A stretch of DNA of 64,000 nucleotides from Anoplopoma fimbria (GCF_027596085.1 NC_072450.1:26727223-26791222), one strand, 5' to 3'. Numbered from the stretch's first letter, positions 42,001-55,716 are shown. Notes: a model not told the origin generated them from the letters alone. A program made the numbers and translations.

Positions 42001-45000
42001 CCTGCCTCCAACGCTGTATCCAGTTCTCTTTATACATCTTTTATTTGTGTACGATGAGCAGAAATGCTCCTTCATGAGGATGGATACTGTTCAGTGTGCT
42101 CGTATCACATGCAAAAAAAAAAGCCTTTACATTACATTATTCAACAAATGTTTTGCTTAGTTTATAATGCACAAAACTGTACGTTATGTGCTCATGATTT
42201 CTTCCATGACAGGCTTTTAATAATTACATTATATGCAGTTATTACATTATGAGTTGTTACACAGGTGATAATAAATGTTGTCAACAACACACAGTTCCAA
42301 ATTTGAAGGTCAATAAGATGTTTTTTAGCTTGAGGTGATCACCTCTAATATTCACGGTGGTATTTTCATGTAGGGCATGTTCACATGCACCAGCAAGGAC
42401 AGCGCCTCGCCGACTCAAAGGTGATTTGTCAAAGCAAATTGAGCTTCAGCGGAGACAACTTCTTTAGTCCTCACAGCATACAAGGAGCAACATATTTTAT
42501 GTTGCACCGCCATGTTTCTACAGCAGCCCAGAACAGACACTGGGTCTAGGGAGAGCCTTTGGCATTTTTACCTTAACTTAAGGTAGGGTTGGTTCCAAAA
42601 CCCAGTATTAAACGGTGTTAAAAAACAGATATTTAGTCATGTAGAGAATTGAGTATTGATTAGAGTAGATCCTATAGTTGAACTTAAATCCTTAAGATAC
42701 CTATCCCTACCTGTAGGCTTGTAGAGGGAGGGTTAAGCTGAGGGGTATTTAGTTAGTTGCAACCTGCCTCAAACCACTAGAAGCCATTAAAACTTACATA
42801 CGGTTCCTGTAAGAGTTTGTTTATTTGAACCTATCTATTTAGGGAAAGGGTTTGATCACACACAAGGTCCAGTCCCCCGCAGACATAAGCACTCAACCCT
42901 CACACATTCTAATTAACATTACCAGTGTGCTCAGCAAAAATCTGGGACTGTAATAGGGGTGTTAGGGCTCGAAATACTTTTATTGAGTTGGGGCAGCACA
43001 TTGTAATATCACATGAGGCTGCGAGAGACCCGTCAACTACTAACTGACTTCACAGTGGGACACTTGCTGCCTCAAGATTCCCCTGTAGATGAATTTGCAA
43101 CACGTATCAGCAACAAAACATCTGGATGTAAAAGTTTTTTTTGTTGTTACGTGTTACATCCTAATCACTACAAAGAAGGTATATATGTATATGATGATTT
43201 ATATTAGTGTGGCTTGGTTTTAAGGCAGCCAATGGTTTTCATTCATTCTGTTTGGTATGAAAGTTGACTCAGGCTTGACATAAGTAGATAATCCATCATA
43301 GTGAACATTCTACCCCTCTAGCGCCACAAATAGAGGGCTCAATATTAAGCTTTTATATGTTTGTTGAGGAAAAGTTGAAGTTCTTTGAACAGTGGTGCAA
43401 TTTCACATCATTTGGTCTATTATTATTATTATTCTAGATAAGGTGATAATTACAGTATGCTTACTTTTATTGTGGTGTTATGGATTTATTTTACACTTGG
43501 CTCATGGGTCGATGAACTGATGAGGATGACAGCGATGGCTGTAGGTTGGCTACAGCGGAAAACTCGCAAGGTACGGATTCACAGAGAAGAGAAAAATTAG
43601 CATTTTTAGCACAGGTATTAAGCGTCAGTCGTCTTGTACTTATTGCTAACAACATAGCTATTTGACACCGGATCAGTGTGTCCTTTGTCCTGTGCAACGG
43701 CACGCTCAAAGCATATTGCACATTATTTTTACTTTCCTGCACCCCACCCCAAAAATATGTTTTACTCGTGTATGTAGGCCCTGTTTACAAGTCCAAATTT
43801 CTAGAAATCTATCTATCAAATCAGGAAAAAAATCACATCACTTATTATTGTTACCATAGTGAAGAAGGCCCCCTTACTTTAAGCACTAATTTCAACCCAA
43901 ACTATTATCTTTCCCATAACTTAACCGATCCGTTTTTAACCAAGCCAAACCTTAACAATAGAGTTACAAAAACAGATTCAATTTTTTTTTTTTTTGGATT
44001 TCTTCCCCACAATGTGACATTATTTAATTTTTTCAAGCACCAGACTTCCACCAATGACATCACTGGAGGTTGACCATACATATTCACCAAATCGAAACAC
44101 CCTAGTATGTATGCACTAATTTAAGGTATCTGATTTGTGATAAGATATTCAATTAGAGCACTTCACCAGTGCAACGTTTCACAGGTCTGCGTCTCTTAAC
44201 CGCTTGGCTACATTCTCTGGAGAGAGCCTCAAGTGCAACAACGTGTAAAAAAGTACTTTAAGTGGGCTTACTCAGCATCCAATAATGTACTTCCGAGAGG
44301 ATGTCGGATGTATCGTAAAGACTACTATTTATGAACATTCTTAAAACTCCGGCGGGGGGGGGGGGCGATTAAGTGCGTGGGAAAATCCCCTCTATTCAGC
44401 CGATGTATGAGGTCAGTGATGGACATTTAATTCTGCTTAAATGACCCATCAGGGATCCAAGCGTTTAAGCCATCATCTTGTTATGACCACTCTTATCCTA
44501 AGTGCATTACTCAAAATGGGGCTGAAATCTCTCCCTTCGCTCCATTCTTTGGGGCCGACACATGATTACGAATCCATTCAATCTTGTATTATATATTTGA
44601 TTCAGCAAAGAGGGAGTTTCGACCATTTACTGAGATTCTTATTTCCGCCACAGATCTGATGTGGGCTTTTCACCGAGATGATGCGTCTTCACGCACAGTG
44701 TTTACTTCCTATCGAGTGCAGATGCATAATCTAGTGAGACATAAAATATACCTCCTTTTTTTTTGCCGGATGGAAAACATCTGAAAAGCCGATTACCAGT
44801 TAAGTGGAAAATGATGATCATTACAGGCAATCAAGATGGGCTTGTTTGCATATTGCAGATAAGTTAAGCAGCTGTAATTACAGCACTGGGCACAGGGGAG
44901 ATTACATGCTACAGAAGAGGATGGTTCCAACAAGGTTTGATGCTACAACTGTCAAGGGCCTGGTTCCCTTCCAGTTTCCTCCTATGTAATGTGGAGAACA

Positions 45001-45368
45001 TAAAACATTTTTTTCTGCAGTTAAACATATTTTTAATTTGTTTAAATAATATTGATGTTAACACTATTAATACAACAGGCTACCACTGCTGTTTAATTGC
45101 CAAGTGCATACTGGCTCACTGGTAACTTTGTTGACAGGCATTGTACTGGCAAAGTCTCATTGCACCAAATTACTTATTGCTTTAAAAGAACAACCTCAAC
45201 CTTTGTTGCACTGATTGCTTTGGGAGGCTAATATTTTTCCCTTTTCAGTTTGTTCATCAAACTGAAAGGATTACAGTTGCCTCTCCGTATCTGACATGCT
45301 GCAACCGAAAAGCAGTGGCGATGAAGGTCCAAACTTAAGAGTGTCTCTGCGACAAGTGTTCAAAGTAA
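39042..45368. other. Unique non-coding stretch
   Basis: No exon recognised in over 6 kb. It includes a TCCA run (about 39357-39372), a GCTA run (about 40675-40691), a TAT run (about 43418-43433), T14 at 43982-43995 and G12 at 44354-44365. The block at about 39540-39990 is low in repeats and rich in TAAT/ATTA cores, so it could be an enhancer. The 131-residue frame near 43.7-44.1 kb shows no recognisable motif. Confidence 0.5.
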
Positions 45369-45826
45369 ACTGTATATAATAAGTGGAGGTAGTCGCCACA
45401 ATGTCACCAGTTGGTTGGTGGACGGCCCCTTTGAATCCATGTTTTTTGTGCAACCAGAAGTGTGACGAGAGGGTGGAGCTAAGTATAACATATGAGGCGG
45501 CCTTAGGTAGCGACCTGTCAATCACAAGGTAGCCCCTCCCTGCTTTATGGTTATATTTAACTCTAAATCGACCATCATTTACTAAATGAACATCATGCTG
45601 TATTGAGGAAGATTTGAAACTATTGAAACCATAAACTCAAGTTTACAATGTTTATTGAGGGAATAAATTAAGGGAGAAGTAGAGTCGTTTTCTCATAGAC
45701 TTCTATACAATCAGACTTCTATTTGCAACCAGAGGAGACGCCCCCTGCTGGCCATTCGAAATAATGCAAGTTTAAAGCACACCCTTCATTAGGTTCATAT
45801 TTCAGAACTGGAGGCTCCCGCCTGCT
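45369..45826 (-). mobile_element. Interspersed family R, copy 5
   Basis: On the minus strand it carries the complete landmark order, from AGAACTGGAGGC-side sequence to the terminal ATATACAGT at 45369. It has both GTTGCAAA-type direct repeats (seen on plus as GTGCAACCAGAAGTG and TTGCAACCAGAGGAG). It is shorter than copy 4 through loss of sequence between the ACCATAAAGCAGG and CACTTCTGG landmarks. Confidence 0.82.
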
Positions 45827-48800
45827 GCACTAGTACTCCAAATCCCACAGGTCAGAGGTCAGCGTGCATTGCTGAATTCTGTCAGAAGAGATTAGATGTC
45901 AGTGTTTTTGTATTTTCCTCCAGATATTGTCTCCAGATGATTTATTTGAACACATCATGACTGGGAAGATGTGTGTGCTGTTTGATGTGTGATCATCAGC
46001 TCAATTTGACCAAATATAGCCCAATTTGTAACTAACGGTTCTAGTTTCATGACATTCAGATGTCTGAACCACTGACATCATTTTCTGTTAGCTAGCAGAC
46101 CTGTTTTACCTTTCATCCACCTGTACTGTAATATTAGTTGTACATCAAAACTGGTTCAAAACAGAATTATTTGTGTTGTACTAATTATGCTTATTATTTC
46201 ATATTATATATATTCATAAATTGATGCTTTATTTATTTTCACCTATATTTAGTATGCGATTGTGAACAAATAGAGACAATGCTCCTGTAGTGTTGTCCAT
46301 ATTTCTAACAGTTTGGTGCATCACTCTCATTCATAATTCACTGCAAAGGATCATCATGGATGTGCACAAACAAAACAAAAGATAGAGCATGTGCAATTTC
46401 CTATTTTTATCATCTCATGCGTGGGACGAAGTGTTCATCATTGAACGTTTTATCAAGAGACTGTTTGTCGAAGTATTATCGTTTTGGTCCATTACGTCCT
46501 TTCAAAAATGGCCACGCTTTAAACTAAAGCTTTCGTGTAAGCTGATGAAACAGTTAGTGAACAATTACGTGCGATGCTGTAAGGAGAGCATATGAAAATT
46601 GCATGAGAACAATACGTGATCTGTCAGATTAGGGCCAAACAAGTTCTGCAGTATATACATAGCATACAGTTCCATGAGATGTGCTGTGTATAAAGCAGCG
46701 AACCCAGCACTCATCATGGGGTAATTACCCAACTGGAAAATCTTCACATTCTGCAGCTGTTTAACAAACACCGGCGCTCGGTGTGTTTCATATTCACAGC
46801 AGGGCTCCCTCTCCTGATATTGCACTGCTTACATAGCGCGCATCAAAAAGCCGAAAAGGGGATCTGTGCGGTGTGAGTGTTTGCCCTGGGGGCAGAGCAG
46901 ACAACACCTCTGCTTTCATCACCGGAGCAGGGCTCGCTCAGAGGGGCGGCGTGTCGAACAATGCTCCTTCTTCTTCTTCTTTAGTGGTGCCAGAAGAGTG
47001 TTTGTGGCATTCTGTAGCCGGAGATGTTAATCGCTGGGTTCTCTCCTTAACAAAGACAAAAAAAATCCACTTAACCAACATGGAGCCCTGTGAGGGGCAG
47101 CAGACTGCTTTATAAAATGTTTCCAGCCACCTCCCACAGTGAGTCACAATGCCCTGTTGCAATGCTGCTGAATTATTGACAAGCCAATACAAATTATTCA
47201 GACTACGGGGGGGTGAATATATAGGAAACCTGATAAAAAAAAACACATACTTTTTTTCAGATTGAGCTACAGACGTGTTTTTGCCCTGGCAGCTAATTTA
47301 ATAAGTCCCCTCTGGTGCACCCAGTAAGGTGCCTGATCGGACCGGACATGCAACAAAGTGAACCAATCTTGTATCTTCCAATAATAAAGTTTTCATTTAA
47401 CTGTGACTGCTTGTGTGACATTAGCCACCTGATATATGTGAAATAACCATCTCTTTACTTCCCTTCTTTGAAGTATCCGGTCCAAGCTGGAGACACAACT
47501 ATGTGGGCAGAAATATGCTCTATGCAAATGAAAAAAAGAAAAGCTTCACTCAAAAACAACCACAAACGGTTGTTGTTGTTGCTAAGCGACAGCAAGCTGA
47601 ATATCAAAGAAGTCTGGTTAGGCAAAAAGTTCAATGGACAGGGAAGTTTGTTAATGTAAAAGTGAGTATCTTAGACATAATTGCAAATTATAATTGGTTC
47701 AAAATTTGGCCTAAATCGACAATTAAATATGTATTTATTTATAGTTCATTCTAACTCCAGTCATTTGGGAAAGCTCACCTGCTTCCCAACTCCACAATTA
47801 TGTCCACAACTATGAAACCATACCCTTGACCTTACCGAGCCCACGCTGTGCTCCAATTTTGATTTTGCACCGCACAAAAATATTCCCCTTTATTGCACGC
47901 CACACACGCCGGCTCATTCAGCAAAACGGCAGTCTCTTAGGTCTCACTACGTAATGAATTCAAGGACGCACCCAGGGGGCAGCAGTGGTCCACACCTGGA
48001 CATCTTCCTGCATTGTGATGTAGCATTTTTCGAGGCTGTTCACAAAAACCCCTTTGGCACTGGGAACAGAAAAAAACACCCCCTCATAAAATATTTATTT
48101 GGTGATCAAGCCAAATCGAATCGTGTGATGTTGAAAACAAAGCCTGTAAAGTCAAGAAGCAACAAAAAAACCCAGATTTTTACCTCGTATCTTATAGGTT
48201 TAATGCAGGTCATCGCCGTGTCACTTTGCCCAGTGACCCTCACTTACTCATTTTCCCCCAAACGAGCAGGTGTTGCGTCTTAAAAGACACCGGCTAAGTG
48301 TCAAAGCGAAGCGTGCATATTTAATCTTAATGCGCCATATGCTGGAGAAGGACAGCTAACATCAAGCTAATTATCATGCAGAGGGATGCAGAGCGTGTCC
48401 ACGGGCGTATCATCCCGAGGGCTTTGTTCTCTCAGAGCGGGGGAATGAATCCAACATGGATAAATACATTTATGATTGTCTACCTTCCATGCTATCATAC
48501 AAGGACAAAGACCAGTAGATATTTCACTAGATACGCTTTTCATCTTTTGTTAAATCTCTCTCTCATTCTACAAAAACAAACTCAATAGGTGTAATTGGAG
48601 ACAATTCTGTTTGTGTGCTGATAATTAGGTCAGCGGCAGCGCAGAGAACAAGACAATAGCTGTGACAATGCACAGACAAAAAGACTCCACTTGTTAGTAC
48701 AACACCTGAAGCTGTTTCTTCTTTGTTCCGTTCCCCCCACCCACACACAAACACACACACAGCCTGTCAGCACGGGGGCCCCCGACACAACCTCTTCTAA

Positions 48801-50465
48801 TGAGCATGCCGCGGGGGAGGCGGGTAGCGTAGGGGCTTCTCGCAAAGACGGGATCGGCGTTTAAGGCCTCCTCCCGAGGGCTACTTACATCCACGGCGTC
48901 ACAGCGACTTTGTTGTCAAGGTCAAGGCAAATGAGTCAGGTGGGACGGCTCACTGCGGGGGGAGAGGGAGCGCAACTGTCCTCCATCCGTCACGCCGCCA
49001 TCCAGCTTGACTGCGGCGAACACGGGGCTCAGTGGTGAGGGTTTCATTTGGCTTCCTTTTTCTTTTCTTTTTCGTACAATCTCACATTGTTGGCATGGGC
49101 TTTTTACCCAGGTGCCCCGGCTTCCTGCAAAGTGAGACGAGCTGGGATGCTAAAGAAACCAAATAAGTGTCAGGAGACGTTGGATGTGTCAATTGGAACG
49201 GTTTAAAGCATGGAAAATGTATTTGATTCCAAGTATCAGCGGGCACTTTTTTTTTTTACCAGTAATGGATACAATTTAAAAACCAGGAAATTAAAAAAGA
49301 CAAACGTCATGTACGGGAAGGGCTGCGGCCACATGACACTCTCTTTAATTTTCCGGGGCCTCTCTCACAGCATGCCACTGGGCGAGATGCCTCACAAGCT
49401 GTTTGCAGGCAATTAAGAATACAACAGCTAATACTTTACTGTTGCTCCCGTTGCAGCTGTATCTGCGGTGATATCTGGGGGAAATAAGATGCTTACTGTG
49501 TGAGAAATGGCGTGTCCCGGAGGGGCGAGCTTCCACAACCACCACAATAGTCGGAAAGATAAGCCAGCACAGCTTTAATTAGTGCAACAGAGGGAACCTT
49601 CAAGGGCTGCATCAGAGCCAGGAGCTGAATAAATACTCATAAATCTACAATAGAGAGAAGTAAATTCCTTTCATTGTGTTCGGCCCTGAGCTGAAGCGCT
49701 GCTCTACCGGAGCTATGCGGCGCGTGAGAGCCCCTTTCTGATAAGCCGGATACACCTATTCAATTTGCTGATTAAAGTCATATCAGGCTGCGCTCCTGAC
49801 AGCTCAGCTCCGGCGAAAAAGATAAAAAAAAGGTCTGTGGTATCAAGTTTCAAAACACCGTCATTTTTCCCCAAACACCAAAAAGAGAACGAATGCTACA
49901 CACATGCATCCAAAAAAAATTTCATTGATTTCATATCCAAGCTGCAAAATGTTTTCATTTAAAAATGAGGCCGCTCCTATTCTGGCGTGATGAAGCCACG
50001 GCGCCTTTGCGAATGATTTACTCTCTGGTTGCTGTTAGGCAGCCTGGAGAAGACGAGGCTGCTCCTCTCCATCACTCTGAAAGCCCCAGCGGAAGAGCCC
50101 TCATAAAAAGCACAAGAGTCGCAGCCCCCGTGTTCCTGTTTCTCAGTTCACACAGCTTGCAGATGTCTTTTCGTGTTCGACCCCAAAATGAACACCTAAA
50201 GTCATCTCCCAATGTCAGAAACTCTCTTGAATATATTTTAAGTCAGAATGGCACAATTAACACACTATACAATGCTGATTTCTACTGAATATTCACCATT
50301 CGGTTCTGAAGCAGCCAAATGGGTCGTGAACAACGTGTGTTAAAAGTGACCCCACGAAGAATCACAATGTTCTCAACAATAAAGGTGTCTTATTTCCAAT
50401 GATGCTCTGAGTTGAACCCACTAGATCAGTTAAAGTGATTTATTGATAAGATATTGATCTGCGCA
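45827..50465. other. Unique non-coding stretch
   Basis: No exon recognised. It contains a TTC run near 46968-46982, a CpG-rich block near 48.8-49.0 kb (separate entry) and low-repeat sequence at about 49330-49780. The last could be conserved non-coding DNA. Confidence 0.5.
48770..49030. promoter_or_regulatory. CpG-rich block with nuclear-receptor site
   Basis: By eye I count over 20 CpG dinucleotides in about 260 bases, far above the local background. The block includes TCAAGGTCA at 48916-48924, which matches the extended half-site bound by NR5A/ERR-type nuclear receptors. An AP-1-like TGAGTCA follows shortly after. There is no TATA box or start codon context that defines a gene. It could be a distal regulatory island or simply a GC-rich patch. 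Confidence 0.4.
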
Positions 50466-50473
50466 GTGTAGAC

Positions 50474-51332
50474 AGTGGGTGTTTCTCAGTGTCAAGGAAG
50501 GAACCTTCAACGGCTGAATTTCAAGGATGCTACGTCATCGCATCCTGCTGTTCCGACGACCAGCATCCTTCAAATTCCACCGAGGACTAAGTACGTCATT
50601 CAAAGGATTTTCCAGGATGCACACGGTGCATTTCCTGTCTCCCTATCTGGAAACAAATTTGAGGCAGGAAATTGCCAATCCAGTGGCTGAATCTTCACTC
50701 ATGTTGGATTTTCTAGACCTAATTTAAAAGTTTGTTCCATCTTACACTGTTCAGTGACAGACTCGTCCAGCTCACTTTTAATAACACTGAGGCCAGCGAC
50801 ATATTTTCACATCTAACTTGGCAATTTTTAGGCTTTTTTTCGACCAAACCACAGCATGTGATTGCTGAAATTGAAAAGACAAGGCTTTTGATGTTTTTTG
50901 GGTCAACTTTGAATGAAGTGTGTCTTTTATAATTGGTGTGGAATTGTTTTTTTCAATTGAGTCTGGTAGCATAACAGCCATTTCTTTTCACATCTAACCC
51001 TGCCAATTAAGGCTTTATTTGAATCAAACCAGAGTCGGTGTTTGTAACAGGTTGGAGCAGAAGGAAATGCTAACCAAGACAGTTTTATTTTTGTTTTTGT
51101 CCAGTTTGAATGAAGTGTCTTTTACCAAATAATTAATAGAGTCTGGATGCTTTGGGGAAAGCATATTCATTGTATGTTTTGTATGTTATAAATTGTTATA
51201 TAAAATAATATTCCTACTAGAAATTTGGCAAACTCGCTAGACTGTTCCAATGTGTGCCCTCTGAATGGTAGGAAGGAGCCTTTGTAGGACCCGTCCTGTC
51301 AAGGTAGCATCCCTGACTTTGAGAAACGCCAT
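50474..51332. mobile_element. hAT-like MITE with 8-bp target duplication
   Basis: The left end is AGTGGGTGTTTCTCA; the right end, on the opposite strand, is ATGGCGTTTCTCA, so the ends form an imperfect inverted repeat. The flanks are GTGTAGAC (50466-50473) and GTGTATAC (51333-51340), an 8-bp duplication with one difference, which is the length made by hAT transposases. The interior has an imperfect tandem duplication of about 181 bases (units starting near 50803 and 50984 with TTTTCACATCTAAC). No transposase frame; non-autonomous. Confidence 0.75.
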
Positions 51333-51665
51333 GTGTATACAGTAAACAACAATACATGGACATGAGGCCGGTAACATTTTGAACAATATCCTAGCCTTAT
51401 CTTTTTGATACAATATCTTTGAATAAGACAATTCTTCAAACCCTTAGTTAAATAATTATATTCTATCATATCTGAGAGACCTTTGAGATAAAGAAAATCA
51501 CAGCTGCCATGCTTCAGAGTGCTATAGTCTTTATTTTCTGTTAAGGATAATACTGTTTGATGAATGTGCACGATTGCTCACCACTGGCATCAGACACACA
51601 GCACAAGGCGCATATTGTAAACAACATTGTCTGTGGGTGACCGTTTTAAGCAGCATGTAAAAGAA

Positions 51666-51867
51666 TAAATAAAAACTATAATGTACATATTTTACAATCT
51701 TAAATGTATTTAAAGACTTAAGAATATTGGAAGTAGTGGGTGTATTTTATATCCAGCCTTTAGGGAGAGCAGGAGGCTTCAATGTGTTTACTTCACCAGC
51801 ATCTACTTCAAAAGCAGGAGAAACACATTCTTCCGTGAATATACTTCTTCTAATAACCCCAGTGATT
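51666..51867 (+). repeat. 202-bp direct repeat, left copy
   Basis: By eye this segment is identical, with no indels, to 53898-54099 (constant offset 2232). It starts TAAATAAAAACTATAATG and ends ATAACCCCAGTGATT. It lacks the TG...CA ends expected of an LTR. No coding potential. Confidence 0.95.
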
Positions 51868-53897
51868 CAAACCCTGAGTGAAAAAGTTTAATGCAAACCA
51901 AAATTTGACAACAGAGTCTTTTTTTCTACAGCCCCCACACTGGTATCAGGTAAGTATTTTCTGCACCACTGTCTCTGCTACCCAGAAAGCCAAAGGTAAT
52001 GATAAACTCACCACACCCGGCGTGCAAATTAATCCACATAAATAAAACATTCAAAAACTGTGCCGAGCATTTTAAGACGTGCCGAACGCAAACAGAGCCA
52101 AAACGTAATGCATTAAAAATATAAAGCGAGGCCATTATAATCCGGTTTTAGTGAAACCTGTTGTTCATGGACTAAATGCATTACCAAGTTGAACTCTACC
52201 TCACTGCCTCTGGAGGCTGACAGATAGGATCGCTGCTCATTGCTCTTCCTCCTGCACCCACACCCAGAGGACTCAGTGATGGATGATTGGCTGAGGACAG
52301 CTGCTGCTCTGCCTCCTGGGGGGGGGCTAACTATTAGAACGGGGGAGAAGTTGGCCAGTCCAGAATGCCCTGGAGTACAAAATAAGATAGGATCTCTTAT
52401 CGAGAAACCCTTAGACCTTAGAGTTTGTTAATATCTCAGGCAGATTATGGGGAGACAGTGATGATATTTAAGAGGACTCTATTGTCAGACATAAAAATGG
52501 ATCACACTCTTTCATGAGCAAATATCTGAGCGGTAGGCTCTTTAGATAATTTCTAAAGCATCCATATTTAATGAGCATCACCTGCTCTGAAATAAATGTG
52601 CTGTGAAACACTGAAGCCGTGTCGGTAGTTTAAACAAGAGTTCTCCAGCCACCTCACAATGTTGGTAGGTGTCACCTGCGACAGTAGGTGCCATGAATTA
52701 AAGCATCACGATTTACTCGTTTTTTGTAAGGTAGCTGTGCAAGATAAAGACCGCAAGAGTCGAGGGTGCACTTTTATGTAACAATGTTCTCCCACCTACA
52801 AAGAAATGCGCACCTTTGAAAATAAGTAAAACGAGCAGAACAAGCAACTTGTCAAACCTTGAGAAAGGAATGCACGAACAGCCAATCGTGTCAAAACATA
52901 TCATTCCAACACTCCCGTCGTAGAAAGTAAGGGAACCAGATCAATGCCTGCTTGCAAAACTGGACAAAGGTCACTGCTAAACAGAGGGGAGGGTGATGGA
53001 ATAGATGAGACCTGGGGTGTGGGATTGGATGGAGCCTGGGGGGCATCGTCTTGTCCGACTTTTTCATGGCCTCGCAGACACCAGGGCAAAGGGTCACTGG
53101 AACTTGGTCTCAGTGCACTAATGTCTGCTTCTGAAGCCTGGGTTGTACTCCCAAACGGACTCTAAGGGTTAGTTTAAATCTATCCAGATGTTTTTTAAGG
53201 GACAACTGGCGGGTTTGAGAGATCCATTATCTTAAAAGTAACTGGGGGGCAGCACATCCGGCACACGGCACACGCATAGCAATCCGATTTGGGCCAATCT
53301 AAAGTGGGGTCAACTCGTCGTGGCTGAGGGTAGGGTCATTAACCCGAAACAAATCGTCCTTATCAGAAGGAGAGTATTTAAGATGCAAGTCTTAGTGGTG
53401 GTTTTGATAGAACAGTTTAACCCTGGTGTTTAATTTGGCTACAGAAAATAGTTTATCTTAGATAGAATCACAACGCAGAGCTTAAAGGGGAACTGATTTT
53501 ACACATCAAAGGGTGTTTACAGTTCTTGGGGAGTACTACTGTATATGTGAATAAAAAGTTGAATAAAGCCTTTTGTGGCTCCAGAGGGAGCTGCATGAAG
53601 TCTGATAAATTGCCTCAAGTCGTCACTTGAGACGGCGTCATTTGGGGCTGAAGACTACAAGTTTGAAAATAAAAAAGAAATCAGGGGGATGCAGAGTTAG
53701 AAAAAAAAAAAAAAGGTAGCTTCCCAAACCTCTGTGGCCCGCTCCTCATATCTGCGTGAGGCTAGCAGCTCAAGGCTACATTAGCTTCTACTAGCATAAC
53801 AATTCCAATCTCTGACCCAACTGTTGCATGTGGGTAACATAGGTGCCAATTTTGGGGGAAGAGGAAAGCATGGAATAAAAAATCCAATATCTCTGAC
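51868..53897. other. Unique stretch between the 202-bp repeats
   Basis: No retroelement ORF, primer-binding site or polypurine tract that I recognise, so the flanking repeats are unlikely to be LTRs. An A14 run lies near 53701-53714. Otherwise unremarkable. Confidence 0.55.
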
Positions 53898-54099
53898 TAA
53901 ATAAAAACTATAATGTACATATTTTACAATCTTAAATGTATTTAAAGACTTAAGAATATTGGAAGTAGTGGGTGTATTTTATATCCAGCCTTTAGGGAGA
54001 GCAGGAGGCTTCAATGTGTTTACTTCACCAGCATCTACTTCAAAAGCAGGAGAAACACATTCTTCCGTGAATATACTTCTTCTAATAACCCCAGTGATT
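53898..54099 (+). repeat. 202-bp direct repeat, right copy
   Basis: Exact partner of 51666-51867. Flanking bases differ on both sides, which fixes the duplication limits. Perfect identity in non-coding DNA implies a very recent duplication, gene conversion or an assembly error. Confidence 0.95.
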
Positions 54100-55102
54100 G
54101 ACACCTTTTTCTAAAAAAGTGGCTTTGACAATGTTGTCATGGTAGTGTGATGTTAAATCTGTGGATTACTGTTTAAATAGGGAATGGACTACTAGTGTTC
54201 CTAGTCCAAAACCAAACACTGAAGATATAGAGAAACTCATTCAGCAGTCTGTCTGCTTTAGGGACATCACCTTGGGAATACAGGGGTAGCATCCACTTTT
54301 TCTGAGTACAAAGCCGGCACAGAATAGTGTCAAGAAACGGGTGAAATAATTTGTTCGGTCTCATGGGTGTATTTGCTACAAGCCTTACTGCTGTATCAGC
54401 TTCTAACAGGCCACCATATAATACTGAATGGCTTCGGTTGCCAACAGCAACAACAGAAAAACCTCACCTGAACCCACCTTCAACCCACTCCATTCCCTAC
54501 AGGTATCCTCTTTTTGAGTTGCCAACCGTGCACTGAGTTCAACGTTGGTTTCAGTTCACTTAGGTAGACGTGTAGACACAGACAGAAACTAAACTAAATA
54601 ACTCCAGGGAGGAGGGTTGTCATTCATCGTCCGTCACAGTCTCAATTTAAGAGCCTCTCGCTATCAGTACAATGCCACTCTCCTCTTCCAGTCTCCTCGG
54701 CGTCTGCCCTCTGACAGGCTCATATTGGTTGAGACGCGCCTCCTTGACGTTTGGCAACCACTCAACAGAAGAAATGACAACCTGTGACCATGATAATAGG
54801 ATGTCCCAGAGCAAGGGTGGCTCAAGGTGCTGACTGAGGAAAAATGCTGACAGTTGTGTGCATAAGAACATTGGTGGTGTACGATCACACAGTCTTATAC
54901 TCCTCTTGGCCGATGATGCACAATAGATCCATAGCCTTGGCATCCAAACCCTTGGCAACACAGGTATTATGATAGCAATGATTAAAAAAACATACAAAGC
55001 AGCCAGATTATTATTTTATTCTTTTCTAAGTCTGTCTGCTTTCCTCCTGTAGGAAGCTACTACAGATGCATTGTTTTGTCATGCATTGATCAGTTCTTCA
55101 CA
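54100..55102. other. Unique non-coding stretch
   Basis: No gene recognised. The 116-residue minus-strand frame at about 54.65-55.0 kb has a hydrophobic start but no family resemblance that I can name. Confidence 0.5.
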
Positions 55103-55716
55103 ACCAGGTGATACTCTCCGTGTCAGAAAAGTAAAACCAATGCAGAAATGACTTAAACTTGAATTCTTTCTAATGGCCATCAGGGCGCGACTCCTCTTGT
55201 TGGAAAAAGAGTTTGTCAGATTGAATAGAAGTCTATGAGAAAATGAACCTACCTCTCACTTGATTTTTTTTTACCTCAGTAAACATTGTAAATGAGAACC
55301 AAAATGAGTTTATGGTCTCAATCTTAAGTACCAACTCTTCTTCAATACAGCCTGAATTTCATTTTGTAAATTATGGTCCATTTAGAGTAAAATAGACCAT
55401 AAAGGAAGTTATGCTTTAGGGCATGTCAACCTTGTGACTTTCAGGTTGCTACCATGGCGTTCTCTGTGTTTTCGTCTTACAGCTTTGTGTTTTCAATTCA
55501 TTGTTGTTGATCGTAAAATTTCGGTTGCCTAAAAATGTTTTACAAGTTCAATTGTACTTAGCTCCACCCTCTAACGTCACTTCTGGTTGCAAAAAAACAA
55601 GATGGCAACGGCCAAAGATGGCGCCGGCAAAAATCCAGAACTCAAGGCTTAAAAACCGTAGTCCACAAACCAATAGCATCAAGGTGATTTCATCCACTTC
55701 TTGTATACAGTCTATG
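55103..55716 (+). mobile_element. Interspersed family R, copy 6
   Basis: Complete landmark order, ending in TTGTATACAGTCTATG at 55716, which gives the best view of that terminus. The distal part contains AAGATGGCAACGGCCAAAGA and CTCAAGGCTTAAAAACCGTA, the region matching copy 1 at about 7950-8010. There is a small insertion near GTAAATGAGAACCAAAATGAG. No coding potential. Confidence 0.82.

Noticed and set aside
43678..44073. 131-residue plus-strand ORF
   Set aside because: Low-complexity composition with a T14-derived Phe run and no recognisable motif; splice context not evident.
51666..54099. LTR retrotransposon with 202-bp LTRs
   Set aside because: Repeat ends are TAAA...GATT rather than TG...CA, and I see no primer-binding site, polypurine tract or gag/pol coding between them.
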